Below, one piece after another: positions 8,308 to 16,491 of a stretch of DNA of 64,000 nucleotides (the first letter of the stretch is position 1; every line of letters begins with the position of its first letter). Origin of the DNA: Myxococcales bacterium. Its GTDB lineage: Bacteria > Myxococcota_A > Polyangia > Polyangiales > Polyangiaceae. Location: the NCBI GenBank assembly GCA_016712525.1, contig JADJQX010000001.1:1426001-1490000 (forward strand), written 5' to 3'. The notes beneath the pieces were generated by a model. The model was not told the DNA's origin. It worked only from the letters and a program-made list of their open reading frames with translations, and did no database searches. Made by a program: the position numbers and the translations under genes.

Positions 8308-9387
8308 CTACGCGAGACCGAGGAACACGCGCACGCGCTCGAGCTCGTCGTCGAGGGCGCTCCGGAATGCGGCACCGCGCGGACGCGCACCGACGAAGCC
8401 GACGTCGGGCACGAGCCGGCCTCCATCGACCGAGAGGTTCACCCACCCCACCACGTGCTCGTGCCACAGAAGGGGGAGCGCATAGTGCCCGCGCAGCCGC
8501 TTCTTTGCGGGGGTGTAGGCCTCGAAGCGGTACGCCCAGCCCCAGAAGCGCTCGAAGCGCGCGCGATCCCACACCACGGGATCGAACGGTGCGAGCAGCC
8601 ACACCCGCTCTTCGACGTGGTGCTTCGCGGAGCGAGGGCGCTCGTTCGCGGGAAAATACCAGGTCGTGCCGTCGACCTCGGCGCGGGCGAGCCGCGCGCG
8701 CGCCCGTTCGAGAGCCTCCGCCCTGTGCTCCCGCCACTGCGGTACGCCCCCGCACAAGAAGCGTGCAAGCTGCACCAATGTCACGGCGGGGACGGGCGCG
8801 TACGTGCGGACGACGAGGTCGAGCAGGGTGTCGAACGCGGCGTCACGATCGTGGGCGGGCGTAGGCTCGCGGACCTCGTAGAGGCGCGTCGTGCCCTCGC
8901 GCCGGGCCACGCGCACGAGACCCCGGTAGTGCATGCCGTCCAAGAGCTCGGTGCTCGCGTTCGAGGTGCCGCCGAACCAGTTTTTGACCTTGCCGTGCGC
9001 GAAGTGTGCGTCCACCTCGCGCGGGTGCACGACACCACGTTCGCGCACGAACGCGAGGACCTCGTTCGCTTGGGCCCGGCGTTTTCGGTCCCAGGGTCGC
9101 CTCGGCTCGCGCGGGTGCATGAGCGCCTGGGTGTCGCGGTGCACGTACCCGTAGTTCACGAGGAAATCCTCCTCGATAGGCAACTTCGGATACCGCCGAT
9201 CGAGATCGCCCGCGCGGTAGCCCTCGACGCGGTGGCGGAGCGTGAGGTCTTGGGCGCGGGCCGGGGCGCGGAGCGGATCGGCCTGGACGAACCCGAGGCG
9301 CGCGAGGGCGCGGGGGAGCGTCGTGGGCGCGAAGAGGCTGCGAGCGATGGCGTAGCGGCGGAGGTCGTCCAGGGTCGTCGCGGGCAT
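8308..9387 (-). CDS. AlkX/YcaQ-like DNA glycosylase (HTH_42 family)
   Basis: 359 residues covering the whole HTH_42 (YcaQ/AlkZ) family. The N-terminal part has LGFVQADPLRAPARAQD, where Q35-A-D37 matches the QxD catalytic motif of the AlkX/YcaQ branch; that branch unhooks interstrand DNA crosslinks and removes bulky N-alkyl lesions. Further family blocks are HPREVDAHFAHGKVKNWFGG and LLAPFDPVVWDR, and the C-terminal YTPAKKRLRGHYALPLLW. Starts at ATG 9387 (MPATTLDDLRRYA). Probably monocistronic. Confidence 0.8.
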   Translation of the reverse strand: MPATTLDDLRRYAIARSLFAPTTLPRALARLGFVQADPLRAPARAQDLTLRHRVEGYRAGDLDRRYPKLPIEEDFLVNYGYVHRDTQALMHPREPRRPWDRKRRAQANEVLAFVRERGVVHPREVDAHFAHGKVKNWFGGTSNASTELLDGMHYRGLVRVARREGTTRLYEVREPTPAHDRDAAFDTLLDLVVRTYAPVPAVTLVQLARFLCGGVPQWREHRAEALERARARLARAEVDGTTWYFPANERPRSAKHHVEERVWLLAPFDPVVWDRARFERFWGWAYRFEAYTPAKKRLRGHYALPLLWHEHVVGWVNLSVDGGRLVPDVGFVGARPRGAAFRSALDDELERVRVFLGLA

Positions 9388-9700
9388 GTCGGGCGATTCC
9401 GACCGTACCGGGCTTCGGCGCGGGCATCGAGCGGCGCAGCCGACGGGTCTGCTCGCCCGGCCTTCGAGCTCGCACTCGTCGGCGTGCGCGGCGGTAGGGA
9501 ACGCGTGACCCGCGCCCCGACGAGGACGAGCGGGGGACCAGATGCCTCCTGTCAGCGCAAGGCGAGGCCATCCACCCCAATGGTACGAGCGTCTCGGTCG
9601 GCCGCGTGGCGAGCGAGCGCTGCTGCGACGAGGTGTCGAACGGGTACGCCGTGCGCCGGGATCGTGTGCGCCATCGGAATGCCCTGCTACCGTGAGGCGC
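9388..9700. other. Intergenic region, no gene seen
   Basis: About 310 bp between the divergent glycosylase gene and a lipoprotein gene. It must hold both promoters, but I see no convincing -35/-10 pair, repeat or RNA. Open frames across it are Arg/Ala-rich and do not look like protein. Confidence 0.5.
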
Positions 9701-10183
9701 GTGACTTCTCTTCGGGCTCCCTATGCTCTCGCCTTCGCCGTGGCGCTCTCGGCCATGGTCGCCTGTCAGGTCTCGGTAGTGAACGACCCCGACACGAGCG
9801 CGAGCGACGCGGGACCCGAGGATGCGAGCGACGCGGGCGGTTGCGTGGTCGAGAACGTGCCGGGCGATAGAGCCTGCGTCCCAGAGAAGGCGCGCGCAGG
9901 GGCACAGCTCACTATCGACGTCGCGGGGACGGGCTGCGGCACGCCGAACGCGCCGTGTGAGGTCACCGTGAGCGGCACCACCGTGCGCGTCGCGATGCGC
10001 ATCCTGCACTGCCCGCCCGGTGACGCCGCGCCGATCTGCGTGATGCCGAAGGCGAAGTGCGGGCTGCCTGCGCTCGCGGCGGGGACGTACACGGTGGAGG
10101 TCGAGGGGGAGCCCACGGGCCGCCCGCCGCGCACGCTCGTCGTCACGGACGACGGGACCGCCACCTCGTGCACCCTGCCGTAG
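9701..10183 (+). CDS. Lipoprotein, unknown function
   Basis: About 160 residues. A lipoprotein signal (LAFAVALSAMVAC) is followed by an Asp/Ala/Ser linker (DPDTSASDAGPEDASDAGG) and a six-to-eight-Cys beta domain with VTVSGTTVRVAMRILHC and TYTVEVEGEPT, suggesting an Ig- or carboxypeptidase-regulatory-like domain. I start at GTG 9701; a GTG three codons upstream (9692) is also possible. Confidence 0.65.
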   Translation: MTSLRAPYALAFAVALSAMVACQVSVVNDPDTSASDAGPEDASDAGGCVVENVPGDRACVPEKARAGAQLTIDVAGTGCGTPNAPCEVTVSGTTVRVAMRILHCPPGDAAPICVMPKAKCGLPALAAGTYTVEVEGEPTGRPPRTLVVTDDGTATSCTLP

Positions 10184-10266
10184 GATCTGGTCTCCTCGGG
10201 GCGACGAGGCGGGTCCTGCTCCGAGGAGCGGGAGCCCTGTCGAGAGGGATGGGCGCCCTGTCAGGC

Positions 10267-11010
10267 CTAGAACGTCTGGAACGTCGTCGGGATGGCGTTC
10301 GTCGTGGCGTTCAGGCCGAAGCCGACGTAGGTGGCGCGCCACATCGGGTTCGCGCTCGGGACCTCGCCGAGGCCGACCGTGAGGCAGTTCTTGCTGCCGA
10401 CCAGGGTGAGCGTGCCCGTCGCGAGGTCGAGCGTCTGCGAGGAGATGCTCACGACGCCGTTGGTGCAGCGAATGTCGGCGATGCTCCCGACCGCGGCGCC
10501 CGTCGCGAGGGAGCGCATCGACGCGCGCACGAGCTTGCCCGAGACCGGGTTCGGAGGACCGCCCCACCACGAGGTCACGAGGTTCGAGACGTAGACCACG
10601 TTGGCGCCGGGGGCCGCGATGACGCGCCCGGTGTTCGAGCCAGCAGGAGAAACCGAGAGAAGCCCGTTGGTGACGAGCTGGTACGCCGGGACGCGACCCG
10701 CCGCGCACGGCAGGATGCCCATGGGGTCTTGGTCGACCTTGAGGAACATGCTCACGTACTGCTCGCGGGGGACGGGGCCCGACACCGGGCTCCACGCCTT
10801 CATCGCCGACACGATGCACCCGCTGCGGTTCAGCGTGTTGAAGAGCGTCTGCTGCGTGCCCGTAGGGGCCGTGCCCGTCCACGCGAGGTCGACGCCGTCC
10901 TCGAGGCTGGTCGGTCCGCTTTCCATGTCCGTGGTCTCCGCGGCGCAGCCGACGAAGAGGGGGAGACAGGTGACGGCGAGAAGGGCGCGGAGCGTGGACG
11001 AGTGGGACAT
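10267..11010 (-). CDS. Lipoprotein, unknown function
   Basis: 247 residues with lipobox LPLFVGC and mature sequence starting CAAETTDMESGPTS. The body is Ser/Thr/Gly-rich with phrases such as NTLNRSGCIVSAMKAWSPV and LATGTLTLVGSKNCLTVGLG; three Cys remain after the lipobox. No domain recognised. It is convergent with the lipoprotein gene at 9701, with imperfect hairpins in the 80-bp gap. Confidence 0.65.
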   Translation of the reverse strand: MSHSSTLRALLAVTCLPLFVGCAAETTDMESGPTSLEDGVDLAWTGTAPTGTQQTLFNTLNRSGCIVSAMKAWSPVSGPVPREQYVSMFLKVDQDPMGILPCAAGRVPAYQLVTNGLLSVSPAGSNTGRVIAAPGANVVYVSNLVTSWWGGPPNPVSGKLVRASMRSLATGAAVGSIADIRCTNGVVSISSQTLDLATGTLTLVGSKNCLTVGLGEVPSANPMWRATYVGFGLNATTNAIPTTFQTF

Positions 11011-11339
11011 GGGCCTCCAAGGTTCTGCCCCGACCTCCGGGGCTCGAGCGGGGTACGTGGCGCCGAGCGAAACGTCGCGAGCTCCCGCACTCTTTTTTGC
11101 GCGCGCTGCTTGGCGCCGCGCAGACCGGGCGCCCGTGTGACGCTCGATGCGCCGTCGCGCAGCTCCGGCCGTCGTGCCCCGGTCCGAAGTCGGCCATCGC
11201 CACCGTGACCGCGGCGGACCGTCGCTCCCGCGTCGGGCGAGCTCCGCACGACGCCTCGTCGTGAATCGGTGCCCGCCTCTCGGACAGAACCGTACTTTCG
11301 GCCGAGGCAGGCCGGGTTCGGCTGACGTACCTTCGCGGG
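11011..11339. other. Divergent promoter region
   Basis: About 330 bp between a minus-strand lipoprotein gene and the two-component operon. It contains no gene that I can support. The notable element is the 12-mer at 11295-11306, listed separately. Confidence 0.5.
11295..11306 (-). promoter_or_regulatory. Candidate operator of the two-component system (site 1)
   Basis: CTTTCGGCCGAG, 34 bp before the histidine kinase start, is the exact reverse complement of the two 12-mers before the DUF2306 gene (13161 and 13184). The core TCGGCCGA is palindromic. Shared presence at both ends of the operon suggests binding by the response regulator; this is inference. Confidence 0.55.
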
Positions 11340-12494
11340 GTGCCTGCGCCTGCCTTCCTCTCGTTCCTCGACGAGCCTCGCCCCGTCGCGCCGCGGGGTG
11401 TCCTTCCGAGGGATGTCGCGCTCGTGCTCGCGCTCGTCGCGGCGGTGCTGCTCGAGTCGACGTTGCGGGCGGGGATCGACCACAGGCTCGCGCACGCCGT
11501 CCACGGGGTCGCGCTCGTCCTCCCGCTGCTCGCGCGGCGCGCCCACCCGCTGCGCGCCCTAGGGTCGGCTTTTGCCCTCGCGTCGCTCGTCCCGCTCGGC
11601 ACGACCCTCTCGGGCCAGGCGTGGACCGACCTGCACACGACCGCCGCTATCCTCCTCCTCCCGTACACGCTGCTCCGCTGGGGCTCGGGGAGGGAGGCGC
11701 TCGTCGGCCTCGTGGTCGTCGCCGCCCTCTACGTCGTGAGCCTCGCGGGAGGCCGGTTCCGCGACCTCGAGAGCGCGGTCGGCGCCGCCGTGGTCATGGC
11801 CTTCCCGGCCCTCCTCGGCGTGACCGTGAGGCTCCGCGCGAGCGCCCGGCTCCGTCAGCTCGACGCCGCGCGCATGGCCGAGCGGGCCGAGATCGCACGG
11901 GAGCTCCACGACAGCGTCGCGCATCACCTCTCGGCCATCGCGCTCCAAGCGCAAGGGGGCATCCTGGTCGCCGAGGCGAGGCCCGCAGACGCCGTGAAGG
12001 TGCTCCACGTCGTCGAGGACGTCGCGTCGAAGGCGCTCGACGAGCTGCGCACCATGGTCCGCGCCCTCCGCGCCGACGCCGCGCCTGCCCTCGCCCCGCA
12101 GCATACGCTCGCCGACCTCGCCGGCCTCGCCGATGGCGCGACCGACGAGCTGCAAGTCACGGTGGAGGTCTTGGCCGAGGCCTCGGACGTGCCTCGGCCC
12201 GTGCAGGCCGCCGTCTACCGCATCGCCTACGAAGGGGTGACGAACGCACGTCGGCACGCGGTCGGCGCCGCCCACGTCGACGTCATCGTGCGCGCCGCGG
12301 ATCGCTCGCTCACGGTCGCGGTCGTGGACGACGGTGAGGGGCGCGCTTCGCGTGGGCGTGGTGGGCTCGGGCTCGGCCTCGTCGGGGTGGCAGAGCGCGC
12401 GGAGATGCTCGGAGGGAGGCTCGACGCAGGCCCGCTCCCTGGGCGCGGCTTCCGCGTCGAGGCTACGTTCCCGCTGCGAAAGGGCGGTCGATGA
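11340..12494 (+). CDS. Sensor histidine kinase, NarL-partner type (HisKA_3)
   Basis: 384 residues, GTG start. Five or six membrane segments fill roughly residues 25-165 with little extracytoplasmic loop, so it probably senses the membrane or a small ligand. Then comes the HisKA_3 dimerisation box ARELHDSVAHHLSAIALQAQ with phospho-acceptor H190, and an HATPase_c domain with VDDGEG and GRGGLGLGLVGVAERAEML. It overlaps the response-regulator start by 4 bp (ATGA). A 12-bp palindrome-containing element lies in its promoter region. Many actinobacterial and myxobacterial relatives control transport or stress genes. Confidence 0.9.
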   Translation: MPAPAFLSFLDEPRPVAPRGVLPRDVALVLALVAAVLLESTLRAGIDHRLAHAVHGVALVLPLLARRAHPLRALGSAFALASLVPLGTTLSGQAWTDLHTTAAILLLPYTLLRWGSGREALVGLVVVAALYVVSLAGGRFRDLESAVGAAVVMAFPALLGVTVRLRASARLRQLDAARMAERAEIARELHDSVAHHLSAIALQAQGGILVAEARPADAVKVLHVVEDVASKALDELRTMVRALRADAAPALAPQHTLADLAGLADGATDELQVTVEVLAEASDVPRPVQAAVYRIAYEGVTNARRHAVGAAHVDVIVRAADRSLTVAVVDDGEGRASRGRGGLGLGLVGVAERAEMLGGRLDAGPLPGRGFRVEATFPLRKGGR

Positions 12495-13147
12495 CGATCC
12501 GTGTGCTCCTCGCCGACGATCAAGAGCTCGCGCGCCAGGGGCTCACGATGGTGCTGGGCTCGCGCCCTGGCGTCGAGGTCGTCGGCGCCGCGAGAGATGG
12601 CGTCGAGGCGGTCGCGCTCGCGCGGAAGCTCCGGCCCGACGTGTGCCTCTTCGACATCCGCATGCCCCGCATGGACGGCATCGCCGCGACGCGGGAGCTC
12701 GCGGGCCGGGGCGTCCGAGAGCCGATGGCCGTGGTCGTCATCACGACGTTCGATCTCGACGAGTACGTGCACGGGGCGCTCGCCGCGGGCGCCCGGGGCT
12801 TCCTCTTGAAAGACGCGGGGCCGGCGCTCCTCTTCCAGGCCATCGAGGCCGCGGCGGCGGGAGACGCGCTCATCGCGCCCAGCGTGACCGCGCGGCTCCT
12901 GGCGACGTTCGCCGCCCAGGGCAGGCGCGGGCCGGTCACGCACCCGAGCGAGCCGCTCACGGAGCGCGAAGAGGAGGTGGTGCTCGCGGTGGCGCGCGGC
13001 CTCACGAACGCCGAGATCGCCAAGGCGCTCTTCGTGAGCCTGAGCACCGTGAAGACCCACTTGGCGAGCCTCATGCGCAAGCTCGACGCCCGAAACCGCG
13101 TCGAGATCGCGATGTGGGCCTACGACACGGGCCGCGTGGAGAGGTAA
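12491..13147 (+). CDS. NarL/FixJ-family response regulator
   Basis: 218 residues. Receiver domain with phospho-acceptor D55 in CLFDIRMPRMDG, Thr/Lys of the switch in VVVITTFDL and GFLLKDAG, then a LuxR-type HTH (LTEREEEVVLAVARGLTNAE and VSLSTVKTHLASLMRKLDAR). It is translationally coupled to the kinase by an ATGA overlap. A repeat pair in the following intergenic region and one copy before the kinase are candidate binding sites. Confidence 0.93.
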   Translation: MTIRVLLADDQELARQGLTMVLGSRPGVEVVGAARDGVEAVALARKLRPDVCLFDIRMPRMDGIAATRELAGRGVREPMAVVVITTFDLDEYVHGALAAGARGFLLKDAGPALLFQAIEAAAAGDALIAPSVTARLLATFAAQGRRGPVTHPSEPLTEREEEVVLAVARGLTNAEIAKALFVSLSTVKTHLASLMRKLDARNRVEIAMWAYDTGRVER

Positions 13148-13160
13148 CGGTCTCTCGCGC

Positions 13161-13195
13161 CTCGGCCGAAAGGACGACCCGTTCTCGGCCGAAAG
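13161..13195 (+). promoter_or_regulatory. Candidate operator pair (sites 2 and 3)
   Basis: CTCGGCCGAAAG occurs at 13161-13172 and again at 13184-13195, start to start 23 bp, about two helical turns. The same 12-mer in reverse lies before the kinase gene. The pair sits between the regulator gene and the DUF2306 gene, 63 bp before the latter's start. Confidence 0.55.
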
Positions 13196-13257
13196 ACAGG
13201 GAAAATTCAGCCTTTTTGCCGATGTCGCCCGGCGCCGTGCGCGCGCAAGGTGCGAGC

Positions 13258-13950
13258 ATGAGCCCATCGCGCCACGCTTCCTCCGGCACGACCTCGTGGG
13301 TCGCGCCCGCGCTCCTCTTGCTCGGCGTCGTCCCGACGATCGCCGGCGCCCATCGCCTCGCCATGCTGGCGTCCGTCGTGGCGCCGAGCGAGGGCTCGGC
13401 GCGGTTCTTCGCCGCCGCCCCCATGATCGCGACGCACATCGTGAGCGCGTGCACGTTCGCGCTCGTGGGGGCGTTCCAGCTCGCCCCGTCCGTCCGCGCG
13501 CGGCACCCGAAGGCCCACGCGCTCGCGGGCTACGTGGCGGCGCCGATGGGCCTCGTGTCGGCGCTGTCGGGGCTCGCGCTGACGCTCACGTTCGCGCCGG
13601 GGCCGCACGACGGCGCGGCGCTCTTCGCGATGCGGCTGGTCGTCGGCGTGGCGATGGTGGTGGAGCTCGCGCTCGGCCTCTTCGCGCTCCGCCGGCGGCG
13701 GTACCTCGCGCATGGGGCCTGGATGCTTCGAGCGTACGCTCTCGGGCTCGGCGCGGGCACGCAGGTCCTCACGCACCTCCCGCTCTTGGTCGCCAAGGTG
13801 GAGATCACCGTGGGGAGCCGCGCGGTCGCCATGGGCGCCGGTTGGCTCGTGAACGCCCTCGTCGCCGAGTGGGTCGTTCGCACGCGACGGAGCGCCCCCA
13901 CGCGAGCCTCGGCCCTCGAGACCAGGAGGGCTCCCCTCGGGGAGACATGA
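13258..13950 (+). CDS. DUF2306 membrane protein
   Basis: About 230 residues with six or seven predicted membrane helices, for example APALLLLGVVPTIAGAHRLA and AMRLVVGVAMVVELALGLFA, and the family features RFFAAAPMIATHIVSA and HPKAHALAGYVAAPMGLVSA (His-containing helices, as in DUF2306). I start at ATG 13258 because AAGGTG lies just upstream; an ATG at 13222 is the alternative. It follows the two-component genes on the same strand and has its own candidate operator, so it may be their regulated target. Confidence 0.75.
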   Translation: MSPSRHASSGTTSWVAPALLLLGVVPTIAGAHRLAMLASVVAPSEGSARFFAAAPMIATHIVSACTFALVGAFQLAPSVRARHPKAHALAGYVAAPMGLVSALSGLALTLTFAPGPHDGAALFAMRLVVGVAMVVELALGLFALRRRRYLAHGAWMLRAYALGLGAGTQVLTHLPLLVAKVEITVGSRAVAMGAGWLVNALVAEWVVRTRRSAPTRASALETRRAPLGET

Positions 13951-13960
13951 ACGCAGGGAC

Positions 13961-13996
13961 GCGAAACGGCCGCACCCGAGCAGGCACGGCCGTTCG
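13961..13996. terminator. Bidirectional hairpin between convergent genes
   Basis: AACGGCCG (13965-13972) pairs with CGGCCGTT (13987-13994), and flanking GCGAA/TTCGC extends the stem past a bulged A. It sits between the stops at 13950 (plus) and 14021 (minus). Confidence 0.6.
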
Positions 13997-14020
13997 CGTC
14001 GAGAGGCGTGTGCCCCGTGG

Positions 14021-14704
14021 CTACTTCTTGAACACGACGACGCGGGCGTCCTTCACCGTGCCGGCCGCCCAGAACTTGCGGTCGTCGCGGGCCTTCCACG
14101 TGGTGACGAAGGAGAGGTCCACGGTCTTCCCGTCGTACTTGGTGATCTTCACGATGCGGGCGTTGTCGCCGTTGTAGCTCGTGGTCTGGCGATGGCACTC
14201 GGCGGTCGTGCCCTTCTGCGGCACCTGGAAGTAGCCGCGGTTGTTGCCCATTTTGTCTTCGTAGGTGGACCCGGCCTTGGGCTCGCCCTTCATGGAGAGC
14301 GAGGGCCCGAGCAGCACGCCGTCGTTCGTTCGGAGCGACCACTCGCCGGACTTCTCCGTGTACCAGAGCTCCACCTTGGGGAGCTCGAAGGTCTTGCCGC
14401 CGACGTTGGCGTAGGCCTTGTCCTTCGGGGCCATCGCGAGCGTGGGCTTTTCGGTCCAGGTGAACGCGACCTCCGAGTACTTGAAGTCGGGTGCCTTGTT
14501 GTTCGCGGGGCACGCGTTGGGGTCCTCGGGTGCTGCCGAGGCCGAGGGCGCCGCCGCAGCGCTCGCGGAAGCCTTGGGAGCCGCCGACGCTGCCGCCGAG
14601 GCGCTGGCTGCCGCCCCCGCGCCGTCCTCGTCCTTCTTCTTGCAGGCGACGCTGGAAACGACGAGCACGACCGACAGACACGAAACGACCGAAGAAAGAC
14701 GCAT
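14021..14704 (-). CDS. Lipoprotein with Ala/Ser-rich linker
   Basis: About 227 residues. Lipobox in VVLVVSSVAC, mature CKKKDEDGAG, then a 40-residue Ala/Ser/Pro linker, then a C-terminal ~165-residue domain containing KVELWYTEKSGEWSLRTNDG, GYFQVPQKGTTAECHRQTTS and ARIVKITKYDGKTVDLSFVT. No family recognised. The start at 14704 (MRLSSVVSCL) gives a proper signal peptide; the frame continues 45 codons upstream without one. Confidence 0.7.
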   Translation of the reverse strand: MRLSSVVSCLSVVLVVSSVACKKKDEDGAGAAASASAAASAAPKASASAAAAPSASAAPEDPNACPANNKAPDFKYSEVAFTWTEKPTLAMAPKDKAYANVGGKTFELPKVELWYTEKSGEWSLRTNDGVLLGPSLSMKGEPKAGSTYEDKMGNNRGYFQVPQKGTTAECHRQTTSYNGDNARIVKITKYDGKTVDLSFVTTWKARDDRKFWAAGTVKDARVVVFKK

Positions 14705-14916
14705 CGATGACCTCCGAGCACGCAAGGGTACCGAGGTCTCCACGGCGAGGCGAAGAAATGCGCTCCGAGGCCGGTGTCGATGCGTCCACACACTCTCTCC
14801 CGAGGCGCTCGTAGCCGTCGCTCGCTCTCCGTAGGCCATTTGGCCTATGCGTGGCGCCGGCCTGCTACAAACCTGGTGTGCGCGGATATCCCACGAAGCC
14901 CTCCGGGGGTGCGACC

Positions 14917-15996
14917 GTGAACCGACGTGGGCGTGCGTCGTTCGTCGCTACGGTCGGTGCGAAGACCGTGCGGGCCGCGCTCGTGGCGGCCGAGCGCGCC
15001 GGGCTCGACGTGCCTCGTCTCGCGGCGGACGTAGGTGTCGAGCTCGCACGCCTCGCCGATCCCGACGCGCGCGTCCCCCACGACTCGTGGGTCGCTCTCT
15101 TCCGTCACCTCGAGGACCGCACGGGTGATCCGGGGATCGGCCTTCACCTCGTCGGGGCGCTCCCGTTCGGCCACTTCGATGCCGTCGACTACCTGGTGGC
15201 CTCGAGCGCGACCGCCGAAGAGGGGCTCGCGAGGCTCGTCCGGGCATTTCCGATCGTGAGCACCGCCGCCGAGCACACCGTGCGTCGGGTCGGCGCGGAG
15301 CTTCGAGTGGCGCGCACGTCACGTCCTGGCGTCGCGACGACGCGCGCGGGGACGGAGCTCGCCATCGGGGGCATGGTGCGCCGCCTCGCCGAGCTCTCGG
15401 GAGGTGCGTTCGTGCCCGAGCGGATCGAGCTCGCCCATCCTCCCTCCGTCTCTCCCGAGACGTACGCGCGCGTGCTCCTTTGCCCCGTGCTCTCCGAACG
15501 CGAAGCCCACGTGGTCGTGTACCGCGCGTCGTCGGGCTCGGTGCCCATGCGGGACGCCGCGCCGACTTTGTCCCTCGCGCTCGACGCCCACGTCGAGGCG
15601 CTCCTCGCGCGGCTCGGGGAAGGCCCCCCGGGGACTACGGAAATCGTGCGTCGCGCCGTGGCGCGCGATCTCTCCGCGGGCCCGCCACCCCTTGCCCGTG
15701 TCGCGAAGGCGCTCGCGATGGCACCGCGGACCCTCCAGCGAAGGCTCGAGGCCGAGGGTACGGACTACCGCTCGGTCGTCGACACGACCCGCGAGGAGGC
15801 CGCACGCGCCTATCTCGCCGACGGTCGCTATGCGGCGGGCGAGGTCGCGTACCTCGTGGGCTTCTCGGACCCGAGCGCCTTCCAGAAGGCCTTTGCACGA
15901 TGGACCGGGAAGAGCCCCGGAGCCTACCGCGCGGCCCTCACGGCTTCGGCGCAGCGCGACGCGCGAGCCCCACGGCGACCGCCGACAGCACGTTGA
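14917..15996 (+). CDS. AraC-family transcriptional regulator (Arabinose_bd type)
   Basis: About 359 residues. The N-terminal two thirds match the OruR/ArgR-like Arabinose_bd domain (PDARVPHDSWVALFRHLEDR and GDPGIGLHLVGALPFGHFDA). The C-terminal HTH_18 domain includes LARVAKALAMAPRTLQRRLE and VAYLVGFSDPSAFQKAFARW. GTG 14917 is preceded by a GGGGGT purine-rich stretch; an upstream ATG at 14851 would add 22 residues. The 3' end overlaps the convergent membrane-protein gene by 59 bp. Confidence 0.88.
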   Translation: MNRRGRASFVATVGAKTVRAALVAAERAGLDVPRLAADVGVELARLADPDARVPHDSWVALFRHLEDRTGDPGIGLHLVGALPFGHFDAVDYLVASSATAEEGLARLVRAFPIVSTAAEHTVRRVGAELRVARTSRPGVATTRAGTELAIGGMVRRLAELSGGAFVPERIELAHPPSVSPETYARVLLCPVLSEREAHVVVYRASSGSVPMRDAAPTLSLALDAHVEALLARLGEGPPGTTEIVRRAVARDLSAGPPPLARVAKALAMAPRTLQRRLEAEGTDYRSVVDTTREEAARAYLADGRYAAGEVAYLVGFSDPSAFQKAFARWTGKSPGAYRAALTASAQRDARAPRRPPTAR

Positions 15997-16363
15997 CGAG
16001 ACCGAACCCGAGCACACCCACGTTGACCCCGAGCATGCGTCGTTCCGTGCCGTCGGTGTGGAGCATCGATCCTCCGTACGCGTCGCGCGTGAGATAGGCC
16101 ACGAAGAAGCCGCCGGTCACGATGGCGGCGATCGCGACGGCCCGGCCTGCGCGACGTGTCCTCCACACCGACGCGACCGCGACCGCCGCGAGCGTCGAGT
16201 TGGTGGCGAGCTGCCACGCCTCGTGGAGCCGCGCGTGCGAGGGCCACGCGGGGTTCAAGAGGTGCGTCGTGTCGAGCTCGAGGATCGGCACGGCGAGGCC
16301 GTAGATGGCAGCGCCGAGCGTGAGGGCCACGCACGCGGCCCAAGGGAGACGTGGTTCGTCCAT
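15938..16363 (-). CDS. Four-helix integral membrane protein
   Basis: About 141 residues with four hydrophobic helices (WAACVALTLGAAIYGLAVPI; STLAAVAVASVW; VAIAAIVTGGFFVAYL; LGVNVGVLGFGLVNVLSAVA) and the polar phrase WPSHARLHEAWQLATNS between helices 1 and 2. It resembles small DUF6640-like membrane proteins, but I am not sure. ATG 16363 (MDEPRLPW) is preferred to 16435. The gene's 3' end overlaps the AraC gene tail-to-tail. Confidence 0.65.
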   Translation of the reverse strand: MDEPRLPWAACVALTLGAAIYGLAVPILELDTTHLLNPAWPSHARLHEAWQLATNSTLAAVAVASVWRTRRAGRAVAIAAIVTGGFFVAYLTRDAYGGSMLHTDGTERRMLGVNVGVLGFGLVNVLSAVAVGLARRAAPKP

Positions 16364-16491
16364 GCCCGAGGGGTAACGCGCCCCTCGCCGCCCTCCGAGG
16401 TCGCGCGGCGCCATCGTCGTGTCCGGCGGCGCCAATCGCCCGGTCGCGACGACTGTGGCGACGGAGGGAGCGGCGGTGGTAGAGCGGCCCC

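Noticed and set aside
8843..11668. A 941-codon open frame on the minus strand
   Set aside because: Runs across four better-supported genes; composition is Arg/Ala/Pro/Ser-rich as expected from antisense reading of GC-rich genes.
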